Source of the DNA: Bacillus sp. S/N-304-OC-R1
GTDB taxonomy: Bacteria > Bacillota > Bacilli > Bacillales > Cytobacillaceae
DNA: 64,000 bases
Assembly (NCBI RefSeq): GCF_019749375.1
Contig: NZ_JACWFE010000018.1
Coordinates: forward strand, 46,619-110,618
Direction: 5' to 3'
Each line of letters opens with the position of its first letter. The stretch's first letter is position 1. This document shows positions 1-8,502 of the stretch, one piece after another. The position numbers and the translations under genes are program-made. The notes beneath the pieces are model-generated. The model saw only the letters and a program-made list of their open reading frames with translations, was not told where the DNA came from and made no database searches.

Positions 1-201
1 TCTCAATTCCAAATTCGGGACAGATTGAACTAGTTTTTTGATATCTTGTTCACTTTTTTCCTGATCTAAAATAATGATAGATACCTTTTCTTGATTTGCA
101 AATTCAGTTGGAATAGGAGGGTGATGCAGCGTTCGTGCCTGAGCTGCCGGCTGGAAAAATAATATGAGGATGAGTGTTAAAATGAAGCTTTTTGTTTTCA
201 T
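1..201 (-). CDS. N-terminus of a secreted protein (partial, runs off window)
   Basis: This is a 67-codon open frame that continues past the left edge of the window. Its ATG (199-201) follows a good AAGGGTGAT ribosome binding site. The product starts MKTKSFILTLILILFF and has an AQA-like cleavage site near residue 22, so it is exported. The mature start contains EKVSIIILDQEKSEQD, which loosely resembles the propeptide (inhibitor I9-like) region of secreted subtilisin-family proteases. That family assignment is a guess, because no catalytic residue lies inside the window. It is downstream of upp in the same direction, but the upp terminator separates them. Confidence 0.6.
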   Translation of the reverse strand, partial: MKTKSFILTLILILFFQPAAQARTLHHPPIPTEFANQEKVSIIILDQEKSEQDIKKLVQSVPNLELR

Positions 202-267
202 GCAGTATCACCCTTTTTTACATAGGGTTTTCTTTATGGTGGGGAAATATGCGGATAGTTTGTACTT

Positions 268-297
268 AAAAACCGGTCCTGATCTAGAACCGGTTCT
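268..297 (-). terminator. Intrinsic terminator after upp
   Basis: On the minus strand the arm AACCGGT and its partner ACCGGTT enclose a ten-base loop and are followed by a run of T. It sits 20 bases after the upp stop codon and upstream of the partial secreted-protein gene. Confidence 0.75.
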
Positions 298-315
298 TCA
301 AAATTCAGTTAAGCT

Positions 316-945
316 TTACTTCGTACCAAACAGACGGTCTCCAGCGTCACCTAGTCCCGGTACAATATAGCCGTGGTCATTTAACTTTTCATCTAGAGCA
401 GCGATATAGATATCTACATCCGGGTGAGCCTTTTGAAGTGCCTCTACTCCTTCTGGTGCTGCTACTAGACACATAAATTTAATATGAGTAGCGCCGCGTT
501 TTTTCAAGGAGTTAATCGCTTCAATCGCAGATCCGCCTGTTGCCAGCATAGGATCGATGACGATGAAATCTCTTTCTTCTACATCGCTAGGCAATTTCAC
601 ATAATATTCTACTGGCTGTAATGTTTTTGGATCGCGGTAAAGTCCTACGTGTCCTACTTTTGCAGCAGGAATTAGCTTTAGGATTCCGTCTACCATTCCG
701 ATACCTGCACGAAGGATTGGGATAATTCCGATCTTTTTCCCAGAGAGGACTTTTGATTTTGTTGTGCTGATTGGTGTTTCAATTTCAACCTCTTCTAATG
801 ACATATCTCTCGTAATTTCGAACGCCATTAGTGTTGCCACTTCATCAACTAGCTCACGGAAATCCTTCGTCCCTGTTGATTTATCACGAATGTATGTAAG
901 TTTATGCTGGATAAGAGGATGATCAAATACGTATACTTTTGCCAT
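316..945 (-). CDS. upp: Uracil phosphoribosyltransferase
   Basis: The enzyme converts uracil and PRPP to UMP in pyrimidine salvage in the cytoplasm. The 209-residue product starts [15 protein letters not shown]. It carries the family's PRPP-binding segment [10 protein letters not shown] and the conserved C-terminal [13 protein letters not shown] chose the ATG at 943-945 because AAGGAGAG lies nine bases upstream; an in-frame ATG 21 bases further out lacks such a site and would add residues atypical of the family. A terminator hairpin separates it from glyA upstream, so it is probably transcribed alone. Length and order next to glyA match Bacillus. Confidence 0.97.
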   Translation of the reverse strand: MAKVYVFDHPLIQHKLTYIRDKSTGTKDFRELVDEVATLMAFEITRDMSLEEVEIETPISTTKSKVLSGKKIGIIPILRAGIGMVDGILKLIPAAKVGHVGLYRDPKTLQPVEYYVKLPSDVEERDFIVIDPMLATGGSAIEAINSLKKRGATHIKFMCLVAAPEGVEALQKAHPDVDIYIAALDEKLNDHGYIVPGLGDAGDRLFGTK

Positions 946-1014
946 GAAAAATCTCTCCTTTTTCAATTAAGAACTGCAGTCAGCATTGTCCATTTCAACA
1001 ATAGGGTTAGCAAC

Positions 1015-1042
1015 TATATAGAAGCTATTCTATCTTCGACAA
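1015..1042 (-). promoter_or_regulatory. Possible sigma-A promoter for upp
   Basis: On the minus strand TTGTCG (1037-1042) and TATATA (1015-1020) are separated by 16 bases, about 70 bases before the upp start. The -35 box is imperfect and this is only a plausible reading. Confidence 0.3.
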
Positions 1043-1130
1043 TTTTCCTCAACATGCACTTCGTCTAATTTTACAGAAAAACTTTTACTAGAGCAACTTA
1101 GAAAATAAATTGTTAGTTAATCGTCATAAT

Positions 1131-1168
1131 AAAGGGTCAGACCCCACCAGGGGGGTCTGACCCTTTTT
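1131..1168 (-). terminator. Terminator between glyA and upp, near-perfect palindrome
   Basis: A 12-bp perfect inverted repeat, GGGTCAGACCCC and GGGGTCTGACCC with a six-base loop, lies 14 bases after the glyA stop. It has T-rich flanks on both sides, so it could work in either direction. I recall the same GGGTCAGACCCC core recurring between genes in other Bacillaceae genomes. Confidence 0.75.
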
Positions 1169-1176
1169 ACAAAATA

Positions 1177-2418
1177 TTAGTATTCTGGATATAAAGTGAA
1201 ATTGCTTGTTAATGCTTCTACACGATTTCTCGCTTCTTCAAGCTTGCCTTCGTCTTCGTGATTTTTCAGTGTAAGAGCGATAATAGCTGCGATTTCTTCC
1301 ATTTCTTTTTCACCAAATCCGCGAGAAGTAACAGCTGCTGTACCGATACGGATACCGCTTGTTACGAATGGGCTTTGCGGATCGAATGGAATCGTGTTTT
1401 TATTGACAGTGATGCCAACTTCATCAAGGACATGCTCAGCAACTTTTCCTGTTAGGCCAAGTGAACGCAGATCAACTAGTAAAAGATGATTGTCTGTTCC
1501 GCCTGAAACAAGATCGATGCCTTCTTTTTGAAGGGATTCAGCAAGATGCTTCGCATTGGAAATGATGTTGCTTGCATATGTTTTGAAATCATCTTGAAGC
1601 GCTTCGCCAAATGCAACAGCTTTTGCAGCGATAACATGCATTAGAGGACCGCCTTGGATTCCAGGGAAGATCGATTTATCAATTTTCTTCGCGAACTCTT
1701 CTTGGCAAAGAATCATACCGCCGCGTGGGCCACGAAGTGTTTTATGTGTTGTTGTTGTAACAAAATGTGCGTAAGGAACTGGGTTTTGATGTAAGCCAGC
1801 AGCAACAAGACCAGCAATATGAGCCATATCAACCATTAAATATGCTCCAACTTCATCAGCAATTTCACGGAAACGCTTGAAATCAATCGCACGCGGATAT
1901 GCACTTGCACCTGCAACGATTAGCTTCGGCTTATGCTCTAGCGCTTTTTCACGAACGACATCATAATCGATTGTATGAGTCTTTTCATCGACACCATACT
2001 CAACGAAATTATATTGAACACCACTGAAGTTTACAGGGCTTCCGTGAGTTAAGTGACCACCATGAGATAGATTCATACCAAGAACTGTATCGCCTTGCTC
2101 TAAAATTGTGAAATATACAGCCATGTTCGCTTGTGCACCAGAGTGCGGCTGAACATTGACATGCTCTGCTCCAAAGATTTCTTTCGCACGGTCACGAGCT
2201 AGGTCTTCTACAACATCGACATGCTCACAGCCGCCATAATAGCGTTTGCCTGGATAGCCTTCCGCATATTTATTCGTAAGCACTGATCCTTGTGCTTCCA
2301 TAACCGCTTCACTAACAAAGTTTTCAGATGCAATCAATTCAATTTTTGATCTTTGGCGTCCTAATTCTTCTTGAATGGATTTGAAAACTTGCTCATCTTG
2401 TTTTGCTAAATGCTTCAT
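1177..2418 (-). CDS. glyA: Serine hydroxymethyltransferase
   Basis: This PLP enzyme interconverts serine plus tetrahydrofolate with glycine plus 5,10-methylene-THF, the main source of one-carbon units. The 413-residue product has the usual length. The PLP-lysine motif [14 protein letters not shown] is present (lysine about residue 226), as is the N-terminal folate/PLP region [11 protein letters not shown]. The ATG follows GGGAGG at good spacing. It has its own sigma-A-type promoter and its own terminator, so it is likely monocistronic. The neighbours upp and ywlG match the Bacillus order. Confidence 0.98.
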   Translation of the reverse strand: MKHLAKQDEQVFKSIQEELGRQRSKIELIASENFVSEAVMEAQGSVLTNKYAEGYPGKRYYGGCEHVDVVEDLARDRAKEIFGAEHVNVQPHSGAQANMAVYFTILEQGDTVLGMNLSHGGHLTHGSPVNFSGVQYNFVEYGVDEKTHTIDYDVVREKALEHKPKLIVAGASAYPRAIDFKRFREIADEVGAYLMVDMAHIAGLVAAGLHQNPVPYAHFVTTTTHKTLRGPRGGMILCQEEFAKKIDKSIFPGIQGGPLMHVIAAKAVAFGEALQDDFKTYASNIISNAKHLAESLQKEGIDLVSGGTDNHLLLVDLRSLGLTGKVAEHVLDEVGITVNKNTIPFDPQSPFVTSGIRIGTAAVTSRGFGEKEMEEIAAIIALTLKNHEDEGKLEEARNRVEALTSNFTLYPEY

Positions 2419-2479
2419 CTAGTAAGCCTCCCTTTTCCTCTTCAAAAAATATGTACACACTTCTATTTTTGAAAATTCT

Positions 2480-2508
2480 ATTATATCTTATCATGTTTTC
2501 ATAGTGAA
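2480..2508 (-). promoter_or_regulatory. Sigma-A promoter of glyA
   Basis: On the minus strand TTCACT (2503-2508), 17 bases and TATAAT (2480-2485) precede glyA. Transcription would start about 55 bases before the coding start. The -10 box is perfect and the -35 box matches at four of six positions. Confidence 0.6.
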
Positions 2509-2536
2509 AAGAAGATTATAAATTCTTCAACAATTT

Positions 2537-2579
2537 AAAAAGGAAACGTCCTGCATATTACAGGACCCTTCCTTTTTTA
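2537..2579 (-). terminator. Intrinsic terminator after ywlG
   Basis: Minus-strand arms built on AAGGAAGGGTCCTG and CAGGACGTTTCCTT form a stem of about 13 pairs followed by TTTTT, immediately after the ywlG stop codon. Confidence 0.75.
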
Positions 2580-2580
2580 C

Positions 2581-3156
2581 TTAGCTGCAAGATTCATTTT
2601 CAGGTTTTCGCTCGTAGACTGCTCTTGCTCCGCCGATTAGCTTCGGTCTTACTTTGGCTAATGTGACATGGGCGTCGCCGACCATTTTTTGAGAGGTTCT
2701 TATTGGAACAGCAACATGCTTTAGATGCATGCCGATAAAGGTATCACCAATATCGATCCCTGCATCTGCCTGAATATGTTCAACAACAACCGGATCATTA
2801 AAATGTTCATAGGCATAGGTTGCCATTGCACCGCCCGCCGTTCGAACTGGAACAACGGTCACTTCTTCAAGGTTTTTAGCCTCCGCTGTGGCCCTTTCAA
2901 CGACAATGGCTCTATTTAAATGCTCACAGCATTGGAAAGCAAGGGCAACACCCGTTTTTTCACTGAAGTTCATTAGTTTCGTAAAAATCATCTCTGCCAC
3001 TTGTTCCGTTCCGGCTGTTCCGATTTTTTTCCCTGCTACCTCACTTGTACTGCAGCCTATAACAAAAATTTGTCGGGAATTTAGTGAAACTTGCTCGCTA
3101 AAATCATCTAAGATATTAGCAAGCTGTTTTCCCCAATCTTGAATGATTTCACTCAT
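2581..3156 (-). CDS. ywlG: YwlG-like protein, TIGR01440/UPF0340 family
   Basis: This 191-residue soluble protein has no established activity. The family is conserved in Firmicutes between glyA and rpiB, which is where it lies here. Visible family-like features are the stretch [16 protein letters not shown] near residue 35 and the glycine-rich [14 protein letters not shown] near residue 107. No signal peptide or membrane segment is seen. The ATG has AAGGGTGAG upstream. It may be co-transcribed with rpiB, because only 86 bases without a clear terminator separate them. The name rests on position plus resemblance; the function is unknown. Confidence 0.85.
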   Translation of the reverse strand: MSEIIQDWGKQLANILDDFSEQVSLNSRQIFVIGCSTSEVAGKKIGTAGTEQVAEMIFTKLMNFSEKTGVALAFQCCEHLNRAIVVERATAEAKNLEEVTVVPVRTAGGAMATYAYEHFNDPVVVEHIQADAGIDIGDTFIGMHLKHVAVPIRTSQKMVGDAHVTLAKVRPKLIGGARAVYERKPENESCS

Positions 3157-3242
3157 AAAAGCTCACCCTTTCGGAAACTTTCTATTTCTCGCAGATTAAC
3201 AGGCTGTACGTTGGAAAGCTTCCACTGATTGAAGTTTCACCT

Positions 3243-3683
3243 TTATTTATTTTCGTAGTTTTTAATTTTGCCTACACGGTTTTCATGGCGTCCGCCTTCA
3301 TAGTCAGTCGTTAGCCATATTTTTGCGATTTCGCGCGCTAATCCTGGTCCAATGACACGTTCGCCCATTGCCAGCATATTGCTGTCATTATGCTCACGAG
3401 TAGCCTTTGCACTGAAAGTATCATGCACAAGTGCACAACGGATGCCCTTCACCTTATTAGCCGCAATACTCATGCCAATCCCAGTACCGCAAACAAGGAT
3501 TCCTCTATCAAATTCACCGTTCGCTACTTTTTCCGCAACAGGAAGTGCATAGTCTGGATAATCAACAGATGTTTCACAGTCACAGCCAAAGTCTTCGAAT
3601 TCAATGCCCATTTCTGTCATGAGCCCCTTGATTTCTTCGCGAATATGGATACCGCCATGATCAGAAGCGATTGCTACTTTCAT
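3243..3683 (-). CDS. rpiB: Ribose-5-phosphate isomerase B (RpiB/LacAB family)
   Basis: The enzyme interconverts ribose 5-phosphate and ribulose 5-phosphate in the pentose phosphate pathway. The 146-residue product shows the RpiB signature: ASDHGG at the N-terminus (Asp8, His9), the catalytic-loop CGTGIGMSIAANK with Cys65, and HDTFSAKATREHNDSN with His87 and His98. The ATG is preceded by AGGAGG. It corresponds to B. subtilis ywlF. The 117 bases upstream of its start lead into the 20-bp tandem array at 3801-4080, so its promoter must lie between or inside that array. Confidence 0.95.
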   Translation of the reverse strand: MKVAIASDHGGIHIREEIKGLMTEMGIEFEDFGCDCETSVDYPDYALPVAEKVANGEFDRGILVCGTGIGMSIAANKVKGIRCALVHDTFSAKATREHNDSNMLAMGERVIGPGLAREIAKIWLTTDYEGGRHENRVGKIKNYENK

Positions 3684-3800
3684 TTATAATCCTCCTATTT
3701 GTCAAACAACCATTATTTTGAGTATAGATTTATTTTGACATATAGATGGAGAGCAGTGCAAGGGGATAGAAATGTGCAAGCCCTTTGGAAATGAAAGTAG

Positions 3801-4080
3801 CTGATATATCTTGTAAGTGACCGATATATTCTGAGAGTCGTCGATATATCCCGAAACTCGCCGATATATCCCCAAACTCGCCGATATATCCCCAAACTCG
3901 CTGATATATCCCGAAACTCGCCGATATATCCCGAAACTCGCCGATATATCCCGAAACTCGCTGATATATCCCGAAACTCGCCGATATATTCCGAAACTCG
4001 CTGATATATCCTGAAACTCGCTGATATATCCTGAAACTCGCTGATATATCCCGAAACTCGCCGATATATCTTGAAAATCA
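3801..4080. repeat. Tandem array, 14 exact-length 20-bp units
   Basis: Fourteen consecutive units of exactly 20 bp run in register. The consensus is CYGATATATC followed by CYGAAACTCG. The first two units and the last are more diverged than the centre, as expected for an array that expands from within. Each unit contains the 8-bp palindrome GATATATC, so palindromes recur about every two helical turns. A GTG-initiated open frame of about 120 codons crosses it on the minus strand, but it has no ribosome binding site and is stop-free merely because the unit is. Confidence 0.95.
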
Positions 4081-4134
4081 CCTAAGAATATCCCAATAAT
4101 AGCCTGGCCTAGACCATTTTCAACTCAATACCGG

Positions 4135-4170
4135 CAAAAAAAGAGAGCCTTCCCATAAAGAAGACTCCCC
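4135..4170 (-). terminator. Intrinsic terminator after the chemoreceptor gene
   Basis: Minus-strand GGGAGTCTTC and GAAGGCTCTC pair around a seven-base loop and are followed by seven T. It lies just past the stop codon of the methyl-accepting protein gene. Confidence 0.8.
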
Positions 4171-4174
4171 CATT

Positions 4175-5470
4175 TTAAATTTGAAACCTCGTAATTGTGT
4201 TTTTTAATTTTTCAGCTTGCTCTTTTAATTCATTTGCTAACGTTTCTACATTAGCCATAACTTCATTTTGCTGATCGGTTGCAGAGGCAACTTCCTGGGC
4301 GCCAGCTGATGTTTCTTCTGCAATCGCCGCTACCTCTTGAGATTGTGTGGATGTGTGCTGAATGCTTTCCATTTGGCGGTCTACTAAATCAGTAATGGCG
4401 GAAACGAAGGAAGCCATTTCATTGACGGTTTTCGTCATTTCCTCAATAACTAGATTTGTTTCCGTTCCTTTTTTCGCCTCATCGTTAGCTGTTTCCACTT
4501 GCTCCGAAATTTGCTTCACGACATTTTGAACTTCGTCTTGGATATTTGTAATTAATTCAGAAATTCCTTGGACCGCTTTAGCACTTTCATCAGCCAGCTT
4601 TCTGACTTCTTCCGCTACGACGGCAAATCCTTTTCCATGCTCACCGGCACGTGCAGCTTCAATTGAAGCGTTTAGGGCAAGTAAGTTTGTCTGAGCCGCA
4701 ATATCCCCAACAAGCTGGATAATTTGTTCGACCTTTCGGGCATTCTCCTCCAAACGGATAACCGATTGAAGCGATTCCCTGTTTTCATTCGCAAGCTTTT
4801 CAATCCCTGAAACGAGAGAATGAATGACTTTTTTCGAATTATGGAGATCCTGAACCATTTCACTAGAAACTAATTCCGAAGCTTTCGCTTTCTTTTGAAC
4901 CTCATCCGCAATATTAATTACATCTTCAACCAGCTCCGCTGTAGACTGAATGGCAATAGCAGAATTATCAGCCCCGATTGAAATTTCATTAATCGTTCTG
5001 GCAATCGAATTTGCCTGTTCAGCCGCAAACGAGGATTCTTTAGAAATCGCAATTACTTTTTCATTCGTATCGCGGAAGTTTTCGTCAATCTTTTGAACCA
5101 TTTCTCTTAAATTCGCAAGCATTTCATTAAAGGCAACACCTAGTGAACGAATTTCATCATCGGTTTTGGCTAATTCGACATCCTCTTGAATATCGCCTTG
5201 TGCTGCTTTTAATGCCATTTTCTCAAGCTTCTGCAATGGCTTAATAATGAAGCCTGCTGCAAAAAAGGCTAATATCCCAGACCAAATGATTCCCATGCTC
5301 AATGTAATAATGGTGAAAATCACTTCATTAAATGGCAAGGAATCCTTTACGATTGGAAATAAAAAATAAATAAAGAAAGCACTTGTTGAATACGTTATGA
5401 TTGCTAGAATTGTAATGAATAATACTAGTTTCTTCCTTAGACCAAATTTGTAGCGTTGCTTCTCTCCCAT
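4175..5470 (-). CDS. Methyl-accepting chemotaxis protein without a sensor domain
   Basis: The 431-residue receptor has a membrane hairpin with segments at about residues 14-36 and 49-74. Only about a dozen residues lie between them, so there is no extracellular ligand domain. A HAMP domain (about 75-128) and the cytoplasmic signalling domain follow. The signalling tip motif is clear: [20 protein letters not shown], then [12 protein letters not shown]. Glutamate/glutamine-rich helices that could be methylated flank the tip. Such a layout suggests sensing within the membrane, through HAMP, or through a partner. It sits between rpiB and ywlE, where B. subtilis has no such gene, so it is probably an insertion. 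The ligand is unknown. Confidence 0.93.
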   Translation of the reverse strand: MGEKQRYKFGLRKKLVLFITILAIITYSTSAFFIYFLFPIVKDSLPFNEVIFTIITLSMGIIWSGILAFFAAGFIIKPLQKLEKMALKAAQGDIQEDVELAKTDDEIRSLGVAFNEMLANLREMVQKIDENFRDTNEKVIAISKESSFAAEQANSIARTINEISIGADNSAIAIQSTAELVEDVINIADEVQKKAKASELVSSEMVQDLHNSKKVIHSLVSGIEKLANENRESLQSVIRLEENARKVEQIIQLVGDIAAQTNLLALNASIEAARAGEHGKGFAVVAEEVRKLADESAKAVQGISELITNIQDEVQNVVKQISEQVETANDEAKKGTETNLVIEEMTKTVNEMASFVSAITDLVDRQMESIQHTSTQSQEVAAIAEETSAGAQEVASATDQQNEVMANVETLANELKEQAEKLKNTITRFQI

Positions 5471-5486
5471 TACGCTCCCCCTGCAC

Positions 5487-5921
5487 TTACAATTTATTTA
5501 TTATATCGGATATAGCCGCTTTCATTTCAATGAAGGTTTTCCGGTACACTTCAAGTGATCCCCCAAATGGATCGATAATGTCCATGTCCCCTGAATGATC
5601 GGCAAATTCCTTCAGTGTAAAAGTTTTCTCTGAAGCATGTGGATACATCCGAATAACTGCAGCTTTATGGCTTTCTGTCATTGTAAAAATATAGCTTGTC
5701 CACTCGACTAAGCTTTCGTTTAACATGGCAGCTCTGTGATCAATGTCAATTCCCTCTTCTGCAAGAACCTTCCGTGTATGTTCTGACGCATCGTTCCCAT
5801 CAAACGCGTATACGCCTGCTGATTTCACCTCTACACCTGGAATGCCCATGCTTCTTAAAATGGCCTCAGCCATCGGGCTCCGACATGTATTACCTGTACA
5901 TACAAATAAGATTCTGGTCAA
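5487..5921 (-). CDS. ywlE: Protein-arginine phosphatase, LMW-PTP family
   Basis: The 144-residue enzyme has the P-loop CTGNTCRS (Cys8, Arg14) and the general acid Asp117 in DPFGG. Thr12 is at the position where B. subtilis YwlE carries the threonine that selects phosphoarginine over phosphotyrosine, so it should reverse McsB-type protein arginine phosphorylation that marks proteins for ClpCP. The start is a TTG at 5919-5921, supported by AAAGGAGG seven bases upstream and by the family N-terminus. It precedes the chemoreceptor gene by only 16 bases, so the two are probably co-transcribed. Confidence 0.95.
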   Translation of the reverse strand: MTRILFVCTGNTCRSPMAEAILRSMGIPGVEVKSAGVYAFDGNDASEHTRKVLAEEGIDIDHRAAMLNESLVEWTSYIFTMTESHKAAVIRMYPHASEKTFTLKEFADHSGDMDIIDPFGGSLEVYRKTFIEMKAAISDIINKL

Positions 5922-6033
5922 GCTAACGCCTCCTTTTATCCATTATAAGCCAAAGTCCCCAGATTCAATAGTATTGTATGTGAAAAATTACTGAAATAAT
6001 TAAGTGTTTTTGGGGAGCAGGAATTGAGGGAAA

Positions 6034-6065
6034 TAAAAAAAAGAAAGGACTCTCATCCTTCCTTA
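6034..6065 (-). terminator. Intrinsic terminator after mntP
   Basis: On the minus strand AGGAAGGA and TCCTTTCT pair (one G-U) around a six-base loop and are followed by eight T. Confidence 0.75.
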
Positions 6066-6072
6066 AACTTCC

Positions 6073-6624
6073 CTATCCTAAAAGCAGCTTCAGCCCGAAC
6101 GCTAACAAGATGCTTCCCCCTAGTGCCTCACTGTAGGATCCGAGCCAACCCTGAACCTTTCTGCCGATTAGCAGACCGAGCCAAGTTAAAATCGTAGCTG
6201 TAATTCCAAAGCAAGTTAAGACTAGCAATGTTTTTGCACCGTATATCCCTAGCGTCAAGCTAGCGGAAAAACTATCTAGACTAACAGTAAAACCAAAGAG
6301 CATTAAGCCCATCCCGACCGGCGTAATCATGCTGCTTTTTTCCTTTTGAAATCCTGACCAGATCATTTGAAGCCCTAATATAACAAGGAGCCCACCGCCT
6401 ACATAAGTCGCGATGTCACCAAATTTTTCAGATAATAATCTCCCTGCAATGATTCCAAAAAGAGGCATCCAAACATGGAAAATACCAATTGTGATTCCAA
6501 TTTTAAAGATCTGTCTAAGGCGAAGCTTAAGCATTCCCATCCCTAGTCCCACCGAAAAAGCATCCATTGCTAGAGCGAATGCCATAAGTGTGAGTGTTAG
6601 TATTTCTCCGAATAAATCTGCCAT
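6073..6624 (-). CDS. mntP: Manganese efflux pump MntP (YwlD-like)
   Basis: The 183-residue membrane protein has six predicted helices. Two related halves each carry an acidic membrane motif: [12 protein letters not shown] near residue 20 and [13 protein letters not shown] near residue 115. This arrangement is typical of MntP (DUF204), which exports Mn(II). The ATG follows AAGGAGGAGAAGAG. The ribosome binding site can be buried in a hairpin (see 6632-6673), so translation may be regulated. A terminator follows the gene. No yybP-ykoY-type Mn riboswitch was recognised upstream. Confidence 0.93.
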   Translation of the reverse strand: MADLFGEILTLTLMAFALAMDAFSVGLGMGMLKLRLRQIFKIGITIGIFHVWMPLFGIIAGRLLSEKFGDIATYVGGGLLVILGLQMIWSGFQKEKSSMITPVGMGLMLFGFTVSLDSFSASLTLGIYGAKTLLVLTCFGITATILTWLGLLIGRKVQGWLGSYSEALGGSILLAFGLKLLLG

Positions 6625-6631
6625 CTCTTCT

Positions 6632-6673
6632 CCTCCTTGGACTTGCTAATTAAACATATGCACGTCCAAGAGG
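6632..6673 (-). promoter_or_regulatory. Hairpin that can bury the mntP ribosome binding site
   Basis: In the minus-strand mRNA, CCUCUUGGAC (6673-6664) can pair with GUCCAAGGAGG (6642-6632), leaving one bulged G and a 21-base loop. The paired right arm contains the whole Shine-Dalgarno AAGGAGG of mntP, whose ATG starts eight bases later. The pairing is directly visible; any control by manganese is inference. Confidence 0.55.
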
Positions 6674-6723
6674 TTTTAGAATCTAATAAGAAGGGAGGAC
6701 TTTGTTTCAAAATATTTTATCTA

Positions 6724-6756
6724 AAAAAAATAATGGGACGAGAGAACCGTCCCTTA
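6724..6756 (-). terminator. Intrinsic terminator overlapping the ywlC stop
   Basis: Minus-strand GGGACG and CGTCCC pair around a seven-base loop and are followed by ATTATTTTTTTT. The stem begins right after the TAA of ywlC. Confidence 0.75.
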
Positions 6757-7800
6757 GTCCCGACTAATTACGCGATGTCCGGCTGCTTTCATGAGGCGGT
6801 TCATGATAGCTACTCCTACGCCTTCATTTGGGAACATTTCACTGTAGATGATGTCCGCTTGTGTATTGTTGAAGGTTCTTAGTGCTTCATATAAATAGGC
6901 TGCAACGGTTTCAAGATGTTGACGTTGTCCACAAGTGATCACGTAGTCAGCTTGATAGAATGATTGATTTTCTTCGGTTGTTATCACACCGACTTTATGG
7001 CCTTCTGCCTTTTGTTTATCCACAAGGCTCTGGATAAATTCTCTTGATCCGTCGACTAAATAGAGAGGAGCATCCGGCGCATAGTGACGATATTTCATTC
7101 CTGGGGATTTCGGTGCCTGTGATGCATCTGCCAGTGCAGCATCGACAGAAACCCCACCAATCACGGCTTCCAGCTGTTCCTTTGTCACTGCTCCCGGCCT
7201 TAAAATCACTGGGATAGGCTCCGTGCAGTCTAAAACGGTCGACTCAACGCCGACACCTGTTGGTCCTCCATCCACAATTCCCGCAATTCTTCCATTTAAA
7301 TCTTCCCATACATGCTCAGCCGTTGTTGGGCTTGGCTTGCCTGAACGATTGGCACTCGGTGCAGCAATCGGAAGTCCGCACTCCTTCAAGAGAGCTAACG
7401 CCACAGGATGATCCGGCATGCGAACAGCCACTGTGGATAACCCTGCTGTTGCCAATTCTGAGAGTGTCCCCTCTTTCCTTTTAAAAATAAGAGTAAGCGG
7501 TCCTGGCCAAAATTCCTTTATTAACAGCCTTGCTCCATCCGAAATATCTTCTACAAAGTCATAAAGCTGGTGTTCTTCAGCAATGTGGATAATTAACGGA
7601 TTATCGCTCGGTCTTCCTTTAGCAGCAAATATTTTACCGACAGCCTCACTATTTTCAGCATTTCCGCCTAATCCGTACACTGTTTCTGTTGGAAATGCTA
7701 CCACTTCATTTTTTATTAAAAGATCAGCTGCCTGTGTAATTTGTGGATAACTCACTGAATTGTCCACATTTTTATCCACTGACCATCTTTTTGTATTCAT
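6754..7800 (-). CDS. ywlC: Threonylcarbamoyl-AMP synthase
   Basis: The enzyme makes threonylcarbamoyl-AMP from threonine, bicarbonate and ATP, the first step of t6A tRNA modification. The 348-residue product has the YrdC/Sua5 domain (about 20-215: PTETVYGLGG, AAKGRPSDNP, APSANRSGKPSPT) and then the Sua5 C-terminal domain (about 230-345: RPGAVTKEQL, SPGMKYRHYAP). It is thus the long Sua5 type rather than the short TsaC type. The ATG has AGAAGGTGG upstream. Its start region overlaps a cluster of DnaA-box-like sequences. Confidence 0.96.
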   Translation of the reverse strand: MNTKRWSVDKNVDNSVSYPQITQAADLLIKNEVVAFPTETVYGLGGNAENSEAVGKIFAAKGRPSDNPLIIHIAEEHQLYDFVEDISDGARLLIKEFWPGPLTLIFKRKEGTLSELATAGLSTVAVRMPDHPVALALLKECGLPIAAPSANRSGKPSPTTAEHVWEDLNGRIAGIVDGGPTGVGVESTVLDCTEPIPVILRPGAVTKEQLEAVIGGVSVDAALADASQAPKSPGMKYRHYAPDAPLYLVDGSREFIQSLVDKQKAEGHKVGVITTEENQSFYQADYVITCGQRQHLETVAAYLYEALRTFNNTQADIIYSEMFPNEGVGVAIMNRLMKAAGHRVISRD

Positions 7801-8013
7801 GATGCTCCACCTTCTTTTATCATCAAAATTTCATATAAAAAATCGTATTATGACGTGATTCTTTTGTTAATTACTTTTGAAAGTATAAAAGAAGATAGAG
7901 GATAACTCAAGTATTGTCCACAATTTGTGGATAGTTAATCCACTTTTGTGTATAACTTCGTAAATTTATCCACATTTCACAGAGATAATTTCAAAAAGAA
8001 CGAGTTGTCCACA
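7742..8013. promoter_or_regulatory. DnaA-box cluster at the ywlC/ywlB junction
   Basis: Eight nine-base sequences match TTATNCACA fully or with one mismatch. Full matches are 7742-7750 (reverse), 7947-7955 (reverse) and 7966-7974 (forward). One-mismatch boxes are 7760-7768, 7772-7780, 7914-7922, 7926-7934 (reverse) and 8005-8013. They form two groups separated by about 130 AT-rich bases. I recall ywlC as one of the DnaA-binding clusters mapped in B. subtilis, so this is probably a conserved replication-control site. Confidence 0.75.
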
Positions 8014-8420
8014 GTTAAAATGTGTTTTACATGATCCGATTCGTAAAGCTCATCCGGCAAACTTTCCTTTTTCGCTTCCTTAAAACCTAGTAATTGAAAG
8101 AAGGACACCGATGCTTTTTTATTCGATGATAGATAAAGCTCTTGCAGCCCCCTGTCTTTTGCCAGCATAAGAATTTGCTCAAAAAGAATAAATACATCAT
8201 TTTCCGACATATCCTTTGTCATCACAAGAGAACGAAGCAAACCAATCGTTCCGAGCGGCTCAATTCCAAGTGTGGCTTTAATCTCCCCTACATTACTTTC
8301 CATTATTAAAAAGTAATCAATAGCACTTTCTATTCCTTCACTATTTAATTTTGCCTGATCCAAAAAATCTCTTAATTTTTCCACATCATCCACTGCTGCA
8401 CACCTTATGAATGCTGTCAC
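7977..8420 (-). CDS. ywlB: GNAT-family N-acetyltransferase YwlB-like
   Basis: The 147-residue protein fits an acetyltransferase fold: GEIKATLGIEP-LGTIGLLRSLVM resembles the beta4 segment, followed by an alpha3 helix, and SFFQLLGFKEA is the usual C-terminal GNAT element. The substrate is unknown; the position between ywlC and spoIIR matches B. subtilis ywlB. I prefer the GTG at 8418-8420 because GGGGTG lies seven bases before it. An in-frame ATG at 8433-8435 has no ribosome binding site. The 3' end overlaps DnaA-box-like sequences. Confidence 0.8.
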   Translation of the reverse strand: MTAFIRCAAVDDVEKLRDFLDQAKLNSEGIESAIDYFLIMESNVGEIKATLGIEPLGTIGLLRSLVMTKDMSENDVFILFEQILMLAKDRGLQELYLSSNKKASVSFFQLLGFKEAKKESLPDELYESDHVKHILTVDNSFFLKLSL

Positions 8421-8502
8421 TTTCCTACACCCCATTTTTTCAAATTCTATTAAAAATGATTTACTATATTCTTATGAAAAAATAGAGAGAGTAGAACACC
8501 CT

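Noticed and set aside
3713..4081. 122-codon open frame on the minus strand with a repetitive product
   Set aside because: It is a by-product of the stop-free 20-bp array, starts with GTG and has no ribosome binding site.
6625..6724. yybP-ykoY manganese riboswitch before mntP
   Set aside because: The leader is under 100 bases and lacks the conserved loops of that class; only a Shine-Dalgarno hairpin is visible.
7742..8013. Replication origin
   Set aside because: There is a DnaA-box cluster but no dnaA or dnaN next to it, and the gene order is that of the ywl region far from oriC.
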